A stretch of DNA of 64,000 bases from assembly GCA_035771175.1 (NCBI GenBank), contig CM069608.1, positions 10,884,019-10,948,018 of the forward strand, given 5' to 3'. The number at the start of each line of letters is the position of its first letter. Position 1 is the stretch's first letter. Origin of the DNA: Paratinospora sagittata (taxonomy: Eukaryota > Streptophyta > Magnoliopsida > Ranunculales > Menispermaceae). The position numbers and the translations under genes were made by a program. This document shows positions 12,001 through 22,874 of the stretch, one piece after another. The notes below the pieces were generated by a model. The model was not told the origin of the DNA. It was given only the letters and a program-made list of their open reading frames with translations, and did no database searches.

Positions 12001-12090
12001 GTTGAGGAGGGAAAACCAAGAGACCATATTGAAGGCTGGCCGGAAGCCCTGAATGGAAGAACCAAAAGAGAACGTCTGACAACGAAGGAT
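12001..12090 (+). other. Exon-like 30-codon segment downstream of the helicase stop
   Basis: The segment is bounded by a good acceptor (CTGCACAG) and a good donor (GATGTAAGTTTT), is exactly 90 nt, and is open in frame 1 with a charged, basic composition (begins VEEGKPRDH, ends RERLTTKD). The helicase stop at 11886-11888 lies 112 bp upstream, so it may be a spliced 3'-UTR segment, an alternative terminal exon, or an exon of a lost neighbouring gene. I do not recognise the peptide. Confidence 0.35.
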
Positions 12091-12380
12091 GTAAGTTTTT
12101 TAAACACCCTTTACATTACAAATGAAAGAATGAGAGAGATAAATGAGCTAACTTCATTAAAATGCTATTTGATTTTGGAGAGAAAGGATCTGTTTTGGAC
12201 CTTTGGTCACTCTGTTCCTTATTATGTCCTTTTTGATAAAAAGGTTGTTTGATCATTTTAAATAAATGAATTAAGTGGTAGAGAAAAAGAAAAATGATGG
12301 GTTAGAATAAAAGCTCCCATAGTGTTTTTTTTCAGTTGGAGAATGCTTCGCTGTTAATGCTAAATGAGTTGGGTGATACA

Positions 12381-12407
12381 GTATATATATATATATATAT
12401 ATATATT
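12381..12407. repeat. (TA)n microsatellite
   Basis: A perfect TA dinucleotide run of about 12 units, about 490 bp after the helicase stop. A second, shorter run lies at about 13110-13130. Confidence 0.95.
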
Positions 12408-12479
12408 CTTTCTTAGGATAGATGTGAAAAAAATATATAAAGAATTTTTATTAGTTTTATGAAGAGGTTTATGAAGTTG

Positions 12480-12880
12480 GACCCTCTCCAATGTATACAA
12501 TTTCATTTTCCAAATTCGTAGCATGCATGACTAGCTAAGTACGTATGAACTACTTTATTCCCATCTCTTAGTACACGTACATGTATCATGCACCCAACTT
12601 GCTCATCCGTCGCTATTCCTCGTAAATGATACATCCATCGACACCCAAGCATTCTCCATCTTAAAAAATCATTTTAATCGCTATCAAAGAATCACTTTCG
12701 ATAATTCAATGACTAAGACCCTAATATTTCTTGCCAACTCATCAATACCTTCGAAAATATATAACTAAGCTCTCTTAATAGCGCATTGTGTCATCGGTTT
12801 CGTCATAGCACCTAACATAGCTCCAATTCTAAGAATTACTTGTAATGCTACTTTTATTAAATTAAATGATTTTCGGACTA
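12480..12880 (-). pseudogene. RNase H (RVT_3-type) remnant
   Basis: On the - strand, fragments in shifting frames read GAMLGAMTKPMTQCAIK, then IDELARNIRVLVIE, then ESDSLIAIKMI. This is the order of the plant LINE/retroelement RNase H fold: a central GxMxxA strand, a helix, then the ESDS catalytic segment. Frameshifts and stops occur between the blocks. It is most simply a tail of another LINE or an RVT_3-domain pseudogene. No adjoining reverse transcriptase was seen. Confidence 0.5.
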
Positions 12881-13260
12881 TATACATATAGGAATTAATG
12901 TTCCCCATGATTTCCAATGAGATTTTTTATGTGTCACATTATACAGCTGAGAAAGCATTTATTAATAGAACGAAGCCCACCATATTAAGCAACCGACTAT
13001 AAGTCTCATTCTCATCGAAGTCATCAGAATATTTAAATATATTTATCATTTTCAAACCTTAGCAATTTATTCGAGGACGCTCATCATAAATGAGGCGGAC
13101 CCTACTTCTTATATATATATATATATACATATACTCAAGCATTACTCTCTTTTATTCTTGTTCGACATCACAGCTATTTTATTTATTTATTCTTGGACAT
13201 CCGGCCGGCAATCTTAACAAATGGGCCCTAAGCAGGGCGTTCATGGTTATTTGGGAGGCC

Positions 13261-14842
13261 TGAGAAGTTGAGTTTTAGTTAGTGTTTTGCATGTTAATTT
13301 GTGAGATTTTTAGGTGCATTTAATTAATTTTTAGGTATTTTTGTATAATTAGTTCATTTAGTTGTTTTACGTTCATTTAGGTGTTTTGTTGTGTTTTTTT
13401 ATGTTAGTTTTAGGTGTTTTCATGAATTGCATGCATTATATTAGTTTAGGTAAATAATCATAATTTTTAAGAATTTTTCTTAAAATCATTAGTTGCATTT
13501 TGATATTGATAATCTCATATTTTGCATGTTAATACATATTTGCATTTAGACTTTTAATACTTGATTAGTTTAGATCACTTACTTGTATTTTTGTGTTTTA
13601 TTTTGTAGGAGATTAAAGAGCTTTAAAGGGATGAAATGAGGCATAAAAGATCGAGAAAAAGTCTCAAGGTATTGCACAATAAGTCCCATAGAGAAAAAGT
13701 GCAGTATTGCACAATAAGTCCCATAGAAAAAAAGTGCAAAAACACGAAGAAAATGCACAAAATAGTGCATTTCACGATTTGAGCGCTACGTTACGAAAAC
13801 AATTTTGTGTGAGTTTTGTATTTTTGCGATATCTTGGGTTATACAACTCAGAATTGGATGTTTTTTTCTACTTCTTCTAGACTTAAAGGACTATCATATA
13901 AGAGAATTTGGAATCACAAAAAAAGAGGAGAAAAAGGACGGCTAGGTTTACAAAAGGGAGGAAAGAAAGAAGAGGAGAAAGTTTTGAGGAGTTGCAGGTT
14001 TTGCAAGAGAAAGAAGAAGAAGATCTTCAAGGGGGTTTTCATTTTTTAATTTCTATTTCTAAAGTTCTTGCAATGTTTCCTTTCCTTGTTCTTTATCTTT
14101 TCTATCTTGTATCCATGGATTGATTTATGAACTAAATAGATAATCTAGAGTTTTGATTTAACTATGTTGGATCTTGTAATTGAGTCATTGTTTATATGTT
14201 TTTAAGCAATCTTTTAGGTTTATTTATGATTCTTCATGCTTAATACTTTTAATTTGTTGGCCACTTGTTGAATGATTTTGGATTTAGTTTCTTACACTCG
14301 AGAGAGGTATTATCGAATTGAAGCAAGGGATTTGTACCTAGGTTAGTAGTATCGAGTCGAGAGATCTACAAACGCCTTTGAAATCATTTAAAATGAATTA
14401 TAGATCTTAATGCGTTCTTAATCTATTGGTTGGCGCTTGAGAGAGAGAATCAAGAACTTAAGGATAGATGTTCAAATTGACGCTTAAAAGGGTATTTGGA
14501 TGGGTCAGGATTCATGATTTATAAATTTTAGAAATTAATTCATTAACATAATTATTAGATATTATAAGATACAACATAGTGAGATCTAAGCTCTTTAACT
14601 ATAAATCCATTGATTTCTCTCCAATTTTCATTTAATTTGTATTGTTTTGTTTGATTTTGTTTATTTTACATCTCTACAATTAAATCATCTTTTTTTATCA
14701 CCTAGATAAAACTACTAATAATTGTAGTTTTGGGTATTTTTAACTGAGAAATTAACTTTTTCTGTGGATACGATAACCCACTCACTATGAATATTATACC
14801 TTGATATTAATGTACGCCTGTAAATTTAAATTTATCGCATCA
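13261..14842 (+). mobile_element. Athila/Tat-like solo LTR, TSD AGGCC/AGACC
   Basis: The block starts TGAGAAGTTGAGTTTTAG and ends TTTATCGCATCA. It is flanked by AGGCC (13256-13260) and AGACC (14843-14847), one transition apart. Its start resembles the Athila LTR start in this window (TGATAAGTTGATTTTAG). It also has the GTGGATACGATA block about 80 bp before its 3' end that is shared with the other Athila/Tat-like LTRs here. No gag or pol is attached, so I infer a solo LTR of 1582 bp. The small basic ORFs near 13816-14123 are not recognisable proteins. Confidence 0.78.
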
Positions 14843-14847
14843 AGACC

Positions 14848-16106
14848 GAAGTAAAATACATAAAATACATATTTTATAAATAAACACATCGTTTTATAAA
14901 TAACCCATTACAAATATATCCAAAATATCAAAATAACTCGTTACAAAAAAAAGTAATAAAAAACACAGTTGGTCATAAGCTAGGCGCTTAACTTGTACTA
15001 AGCCGAGTGGTCTGTGCAAACTAAATTCAAGGACGCCTGCACAGTGGTCAATTGTTGAGAGAAGGTGCGGGTCGTACAAGTTGATGGTTAACTGTAATCA
15101 ATATCGGCATGGAGCGGTTAGAGGGACGGTAAGTGATCATAGTGGTCGACAAAAGCACAATCAACCATTGACCGTTGCGACTTGGGAGATGATAGACTTA
15201 TTCGACGACAGAGAGTTTGAGAGATATGAGAAGAAAAAATTGAGAGATGATGAAAGAGTTGTGAGCTAGAGTTTTAAACTTTCTTTATAGTTATGTGGTA
15301 GGCTGTAAAAGGATTTTAGCCCAAAATGTTAAAAAAGAAATATGGTGGGTGCATTCAGAATTTATTGGACCCTAAAAGTAAAATATGCCAATATTAAAAG
15401 TAACCTATAAATTAAAATTTTAGGTCCTAAAATTTAGGGACCGAAGGTGGTCGCGCTGGCCCTAAGGCATGTTTTATATTTACTTTCATACATTCTCCAT
15501 ATTAATCAAGCACTTTCCTCTTTAAAATGAATGAGATATACTAAAATAGGCTATTGAATGATCAGTTTCATCGATATGATGCCAGCCTGTAATAATTTTT
15601 GTCTAATCAAAGACAATATTAACAATAAGTTTTTTAGAGGTAGTTTTGAAAGAATGCCGAAAACAATCACACCAGGAATCTTTTTTTTTTTTTTTTCAAT
15701 TTTTGGCATGTATAATAGTGTACAAGTGTGTGTTTGCATGTGGTTGCATGCAGTGTTTTCTTATAATTGATTATCTAAAGCCTAAATCTTATTAATTAAA
15801 AATTAAATGGTTTTTCATTTTGTTTTTGCTCTTTTACTATTATTAATATTTCTAAAAGAATGATAGATATTATTAAATTGAAATGAAGAGGTAAAACATT
15901 TCTCTAAATAATGAGAATAAAAGTAAATAATGATAAAAAAGAAGAGTGAGCAAGAATAAAAACAAAATAAAATTATAATCTATATAATTATTTATAAAGT
16001 CAAAACACCTTAACTTACGGTGTGCTATTTTTATGAAAAATTCATAAATTACCCATTACTTTTTAATATAAAACTATCAAATAAAATTTATATATAAAAA
16101 TACATA
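14848..16106. other. AT-rich intergenic sequence, no gene recognised
   Basis: It contains a 62-aa ORF (15081-15269) with no recognisable motif, a T-run at 15680-15697, and otherwise AT-rich sequence. I see no promoter, RNA gene or bounded repeat. Confidence 0.6.
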
Positions 16107-16801
16107 TGTTGATGCAGAATCTAACCAACACCAAGTAGATGAACACGTGTAGGAGATGATCGAATTTGGAAGCGTGAACTCTCCGTGTCACGACGCCCCT
16201 GACGTAGGCTGACGTCATGACCGGCACAGCGTACTATACACTGTACAAACCCATATACAGTATATAATACACTGTCAGCCTTCACGTACTCTCACAAACA
16301 TTCCCAAAATGTACAGAATATTTTTTTTTATACCACACATCAAATCAAATTCCATATCTATAAAGATGATCATTCCATTCACATTGATTTCATTCATTCC
16401 ACAAATGAAATTCTCACCAACTAAATATCTATGATCATCTCATTTCATCATCCCAAGCATTATATAATTTTACCACACAACCCATCTAGGTGATATTACA
16501 TATATATCGTGTGTGATAATTATACATATCAAAATAACGTAAATAATATTTATTTCCTCCAAGCATACATACACATACCAGACAAGTTTCTTTTCCCTTC
16601 GACTCAATACCTGAAAGATTGGAGGAAATGGGGTGAGCAAACAACAGCTCAGTGAATATAGTTCTTGAGATGACAATTATATGCATTTAGAGAAATATGA
16701 CATTTAAAATCATTTCAAACACTTATTCAACACATGCATCATTCAACAAATATATTATACATGCCAACAACATAAATTGCATGATTTTCAATATCATAAT
16801 G

Positions 16802-16979
16802 CACAATCTCCCTCCTCCGCAAGGCAAGAGAGCGGGTCTAACCCTTGTATGGTCGTACAAGGTAGATACAACTTCTCATGACCCAATTCACACAATCTCC
16901 CTCCTCCGCAAGGCACGAGAGCGGGTCTAACCCTTGTATGGCCGTTACAAGGTAGCCACAACATCTCATTACCCAAGTA
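16802..16979. repeat. Tandem duplication of an 89-bp unit in the LTR
   Basis: Both units start CACAATCTCCCTCCTCCGCA and contain AGAGCGGGTCTAACCCTTGT. They differ at a few bases. The same pair is present in the other LTR (from about 23491), so the duplication predates the insertion. Confidence 0.88.
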
Positions 16980-18198
16980 ACAGTCATTTCAAGGATCGCA
17001 ACCCTTGTTAGGACAGACCTAACGAAATGACAATGAGGAATCGCAAAGCCTCATCATTACAAACTCCAATGCTAAAATTAGTTTGCATGATCCATAAAAC
17101 TCAATGCATTATATATAAATATAACATGCATACAATCAAACATTTTATATGCGTACAATGCCATACAAGAACCAAATCAAGAAAACTATACTCACAGTAC
17201 AACACGTTCAACTTAAACCCAATCATCGTCGCTTTCGAGTCCAGCTCCAAGTTAAATCCAACGAATTTAACCTGTCATAATCACTCCATAATTCAATTTC
17301 TTGTATTCATATCTATTTACATCTTTCATTTCTCAACTCACTTCAAATCACGAATAATAAATCCATTTAGGACTCATAAGCAGTTGAAGAAACTACTATC
17401 TCGTTTCTGTGGTCAATCTAGATATTTTCAAAAGAAAGAATAGTGAAAATAGATTTTCACGACACCATATACTTAGTTACTAAAACTATCACCTTATATC
17501 CAAAAATCACAATTTTAGCATCGAAACGTCCGGAATTCAGTTCTCTATGATTCTGTGATCTCAAACCGGAGTTTCATTGGATGCACATCACTGTTCACAA
17601 TACTATTCATTTTTACTATTCACTTTCACTATTCATTTTCACTATTCACTATTACTATTCACTATTCATTTTCACTATTCACTATTCACTATTCACTATT
17701 TATTTTTACTATTCACTATTCACTATTCACTATTACTATTTACATTTACTATTCACTATTTACTATTACCATTTATTTTTACTATTCATCCGAAAGATGT
17801 ATATTGTATTAAAATTGTCCAACGGCTCCAAAAATAATAAAATTGAATCTAACCATATATTCGGGTTTCTAACAGTCCAGGGAGCATTTTCTACCATTCT
17901 AGCGGAGTTTCATTCACGTTGGGTCCAAAACCCTAATTCTTGAAAATGCCGTAAAACGGCTCCCACGACAAAAATTACTTCGCTAGAAATGTTACATCTA
18001 GCTTAAATATCAATTTTACAAAGAAAAGGAGTGAAAATCACTTACCGCAAGTCCCGATTTCGCGTGATTTCCGAGTTCTCCCTTCCGTTCTTCTTTCCTT
18101 CTTTCCTCTGTTTCTTTCCTTTCGTCTGCAACTCCTTCTGCAATTTCTTCTTCTTCCTATTTGTTTTTTTTTATGTTATTTTATTGTTATTTTTTTAT

Positions 18199-18230
18199 TC
18201 TAGTTGCATCCCACGTTGGATGCAACTAGA
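18199..18230. repeat. 13-bp perfect inverted repeat in the LTR
   Basis: TCTAGTTGCATCC (18199-18211) and its complement GGATGCAACTAGA (18218-18230) surround a 6-base loop, CACGTT. The same structure is at 24887-24918 in the other LTR. Confidence 0.9.
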
Positions 18231-18564
18231 AAGGTTTTATTTTTTTTATTTTTCTTTTATTTTTATTATTATTATTATTTTTTTTTAGATTTATATATAC
18301 AAATGATTCCATGCACCGTGACTCCCTTTATTAACTAACTCCTCCATCAAATTTCATTAAATTCATTCAATCATAATCAAATCCACATTTTTATTAAGCA
18401 ACCCCATAAATTAATCAATTTACTTCAACTCCATCTCATAATTTTATTTATGTACTAATCATACACGCGTATATTTAGTGCATACGTATAAAATACGTGT
18501 ATTATACATCTCAATATACGCGTACTTCAATGCATGTATTGACTTAAAATTGCGGGGTGTTACA

Positions 18565-18578
18565 ATCTCCCCAACTTA
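18565..18578 (-). other. Polypurine tract of the young element
   Basis: The - strand reads TAAGTTGGGGAGAT directly before the TGTAACACCC start of the 3' LTR, the expected priming site for plus-strand DNA synthesis. Confidence 0.75.
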
Positions 18579-18902
18579 AAGAATTTCGTCCTCGAAATTT
18601 AGAATCAAAGAATTCCTCAAGTGATACTCAATCCCAGAAAACTGCTCCCGCATTTTATATTTCAGCTCCCATGTTTGCTCTTCTTGATATGTGGTATCCT
18701 CCCCAACTTAGAGTTGAATTATATCCATAACATCTATGAAATCTGAATGACATTTTCTCAACATCAATAGATAGACACTATTCCGCACACTTATCAACTG
18801 TGACAGTAGAGCAAATCGGTAAGCCAATGGACTTATCCTATCAAGGATTTCTACTGGTCCAACAAATCCCGGTGCGAGCTTTCTTTTCATTCCAAATCTC
18901 AT
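18579..18902 (-). pseudogene. C-terminal remnant of chromovirus pol
   Basis: The - strand encodes MRFGMKRKLAPGFVGPVEIL, matching the post-integrase segment (RFGxxGKLxPRFIGPFEIL) of Tekay/Del-type chromoviruses. After a stop it continues with EEQTWELKYKMREQF, resembling the chromodomain-region TWExExxMRxxYP. It ends near the polypurine tract with NFEDEILLSWGDCNT. It is the only clear coding remnant in the element. Stops and missing upstream domains make it inactive. Confidence 0.75.
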
Positions 18903-21580
18903 TTTGCCTTTTTGTGGTAAGACCCTAGCAAAACTGAGTCAGCCACAATAAATTTCAAGGTCGATATACAAACCTTGTGTATGTACTAATATCTTCTGAC
19001 ACCAATAACAATAACTCCACACTTTCAATTCACAAGTTGGAGATCTATACGGCTTATTATTAAACCTTTAGAGTGCCATCATTATGCTCTTATAATAGCT
19101 GTTTATACACATACGTTTACACACATAAAGTATCCCTTCCAACGTTCACCAAAATTCACGTATACCAGACCCGAGCATGCTCGCAAGCATCAAAGTCACT
19201 CTCTCAGTCTGTCAACCAGTCTGAGAGTACATATCACACTGAGAAGGAGATGAGTACCAATACGAGTCTGCATCATATATCAGATCTCGACACAATCTTC
19301 GGATCTTAATCCGACATGACAAATATCTGAGTACTCCCATAAAATCTCCATATCGCACACATATACAATCTGCTCAGTCTATCAAAAGAATTCTGGTGTT
19401 CATTGGAAGAATACGCAGACTTATCAGTCTACTAATGGTCATCCAAATGGTATCATATCTACCCATAACCCATAAGATACCATTTGAATCCCATCTTCAT
19501 TTAACACAATCCATAATATTTCATACTAATATCATACTCGTCTCATCATAACTTTTTCTCTCTGAATATGAGTATCAATCAACTGAATATGCATCCGAGC
19601 ACAAATATCAACACATGGAGTAATAGAGAGTACACTCATAACTGTAACTCTCACTCACAAACAATCTCCATGTATGGTTAACTGATAGATACTACTTCAG
19701 TTTCAGCTTGTTTCCTGCTCAATGCCTCAACAACATCTTGGTCTTTCCCAGGATAATAATTAATCAAATCCTTTGGGAATTCTTGCCACATTTATCACCT
19801 CATATTTTCAAATAATTACTTCAGACTCTTAAAATCTGAAGATAGTGTGACCTTTTATTATACAGGCAATGCTCTCATCAAATCACTACCAACAAATTTT
19901 TATTCACTCTCAGGATAGTTATTCTTGTGCACTACCAAATATCTGGAAACACAAGTAATTAACCTATCCTTTTGTGTCAATGTAAACTTCAGATCTGGAC
20001 GTGATATTCATCAATCACAATTACTTCCAGATTCTGAACCTAGTAACAACATTTCATACTGTGAGAGTTTTCCTCATACACAACGGTCCACACAATTTAT
20101 AACATTCATCTGGCTTAGTTTCGTGAGTGGAACAGATAACTTCAAGGATCTTTCCACACACGTTCTATAACATACATCTAATACCAGAAACTTCTAATTT
20201 CCATCATTAAAATCAGTTTTAACAGTACTATAATCACTTTGACCTGCCCAGTATCCTTAAAGATACTATTTCAACTAGTCACGTGATCCAAAAATTCTCT
20301 TCGTAATTATATTCAAAACTCACATTCACCGAGCTTGGCACTTAATCGGTGTTCTCTCAGTGACTACAAGTTAATTCCGAGGTGTTATTCATGCTCCTCT
20401 CATTTTCTTGGGACAATTTCATATATCATCATCAAAGACTATGTACTCAAGATATGGTTCATATACCCACTGCATCAATCCTATAACGTGATTGACACAT
20501 AAATGAAGGTTATCAACATTTCATACTATCCATATCTTGTCTTACAACAGTCTGCATTACATCTTTTTCTCGAATTCTTAACTGATGGTGCCTAGAGCTC
20601 AAAATGATCTTAAAGAAAATTTGGCTTCATTAAGTTAATCGAATTCGACCATCTATCCCTGGTAGAGGTATTCATTCTTTCTTGTTATCATGCCCAGTTA
20701 ACAGTAATTCATACTTAAACGTATTTCACTATACCTTCTTTCCATATTATCACAAAATGCTCTCCAAGGTGGCATATCAAGAATAATAAATCTTTTGCTC
20801 ATTAACACATTTACCTACACCTTAAATTCTCACAATTTCTCAGGTACTCTTTATGAAGGAATGAAGATACATAGTATACTAGCATCAGTTTTATATGCTA
20901 TCAATCTCCTATGCAGGTAGCAATTTTAATACTTCATCAGAGAATACTCCAATATACCAACTCACCACAGGAATTTTAATCAACTGTATGCCTTATTACC
21001 TTACTCTAAATGGCTTTGTACTAACCATATTCTCCATGTCCTCGTCAATAACTAGCTTATCTTAGAGAGACAATTTTGAGGGTATAAATTTCTCGAGATT
21101 CAAAATGAGAATTTTTCCACTTATTCAGAATATTACTTCTTTTCGGAGAGACGGTCCACCTGACATGAGAGGTGACCAGCCAATCATACCCACAAAGCAT
21201 CCACTTCCAACAATGTCATATTCTAAAGTCCATAATTACTTGATGACCCTCATATTTATTCCACATCTTATTTGTTAACCATATCAAGGTAGATTCTTTC
21301 TCCTGTAGGCATACTCACAATCAATGATGCATTATTATAACAGAAGATAATACAATCTGCCTACCATATCACCAGAGATAAAAGACCAGGTAGATCCAAC
21401 AATACATCAGAATATACACAGTAACAAAATGTTGATCATACCTGCTATCAACATCTTACTAATCGTTGGATATGGTCTTGTATTTACTTTACTTTATTCT
21501 CTAAAATCTGGTAGAGTCACATTGATAAAATTTACTGGAGCATTCCATATCAACTAACTAGAGATTAACACATCTCGTGT

Positions 21581-21618
<38 letters not shown>

Positions 21619-22858
21619 CAGATTGATAATCGACAATCATAGGTCGAGATACAAGATACGCAATTGTGACTCCTGCTCAGGCAATGGAAACCAATTCTGG
21701 TTTTCAAAATTCATTAACATCACTTTCCTGTTTCCCATTATTATTGGGTTAGTACCTGACCCAATACTGCCAAAATTTCAACCTTACTCAATGTTTCACT
21801 TATCTTCAATTTCATCTTTTTGCCCCCAACATTTCCTTACATTACTTTTTTCTTTCTTTTTTTTTTTTTTTTACCTAACACTGGTGTTGCTGACTCGGCT
21901 TCTAACGGCAGTGCAAGCTATATTACTAATATTACTTGGGTTAACAATTTCACCACAGTATTGGCTAACCCGAAATGTATAGTCTACCTTACAACCTGCG
22001 TATATATTTGTAACCCCACAATTAGCAAACCTGCCGTAGAGGATCCTAAAATTTATTCTAGATCCTTATCATTATCACACTATCCATAGTGAGCATTCCC
22101 AAAAAGAAACTATACCAGTCTGTTGAAGTCATGTTTGTATTTATGGTTAGGCATGTCACTACATTAAACTTTTTCATGCCTTAAACAATTTCAACATGAT
22201 GATAGAAGCTCTTATAAAATCGCTTCTTTAATTAATCTCATTCCTTAATCATCTCAGGAGTCCTTAACCAAATTTCTATAATCTCTTATCATCAGTTAGC
22301 TTAAACTTAGCTAACTTGCTTTATCATTTTCAGGGACTTAATCATTCTCTAAGATGGTCTCCACTCAAAGTCGCAAATTCTTTATTGCGTCTACTATCAG
22401 ACTGCCAGTTAAGATAGGAGAGTTTCTTTTCTTGAAAGTTTTCATAACTTTCACATCTTTTCATTCCATCTGGCGTATCATTGAGACCTTCTATTTCTTT
22501 TAGTTTGACTTCAGTCTGTTTTTACAGAAATATTCACATTACAACTTCGTCACAAGCTCATAAGCTGTGCATTTCGTTGTTGTTGGGTAGTTCCTAGCCA
22601 TATAAGCTATATAATTTATTATCACTGGATTACATCCAGTTATTTTTTCTTTCAGCCTTCTGATCCTTTCTTGATCAGCAATTTCCATTGTTAATCTTGA
22701 CTATTCGTTTCCAAATCTGAAATTCACCGACACAGGTGATTCTCAGTCAAGATAACATATTGGATTAAGCTCAACATAATAGGACTACCCATATGTATAC
22801 CCATACAAACAAGCATAACATCATAAAACTTTTATCTTTTTACGAATTTTAAACTTAG
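18903..22858 (-). other. Non-coding interior of the young element
   Basis: No gag, protease, reverse transcriptase or integrase motif was found on either strand. A 36-base T-run (A-run in element sense) lies at 21583-21618 and another T-rich run near 21850-21872. A short - strand reading beginning near 22688 (MEIADQERIRRLKEK) might be a gag relic but is too short to call. Confidence 0.7.
21583..21618. repeat. 36-base T homopolymer
   Basis: An uninterrupted T-run inside the young element, equivalent to a poly(A) in element sense. Its length may be unreliable in the assembly. Confidence 0.9.
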
Positions 22859-22870
22859 GCTCTGATACCA
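22859..22870 (-). other. Primer-binding site, initiator tRNA-Met type
   Basis: The - strand reads TGGTATCAGAGC, the complement of the 3' end of initiator tRNA-Met. It lies four bases inside the 5' LTR and sets the element's polarity. Confidence 0.9.
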
Positions 22871-22874
22871 ATAT

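Larger units (their letters stand above)
16186..18564 (-). repeat. 3' LTR of the young element
   Basis: It contains a tandem pair of 89-bp units (16802-16979), an array of TTCACTA-like heptads (about 17595-17790) and a 13-bp inverted repeat (18199-18230). Small ORFs here (for instance the His/Tyr/Ser/Phe-rich ones near 17555-17840) are by-products of the heptad array and recur in the other LTR. Confidence 0.93.

Noticed and set aside
15081..15269. 62-aa charged ORF
   Set aside because: No start context, domain, splice sites or relatives that I recognise; length is expected by chance.
17555..17943. Heptad array considered as a CRISPR-like or structured repeat
   Set aside because: Units abut without unique spacers and sit within a plant retrotransposon LTR; it is a minisatellite.
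16470..18288. Set of ORFs repeated identically at 23159-24917
   Set aside because: The repetition comes from the two LTRs of the young element; the ORFs are low-complexity or overlap on both strands.
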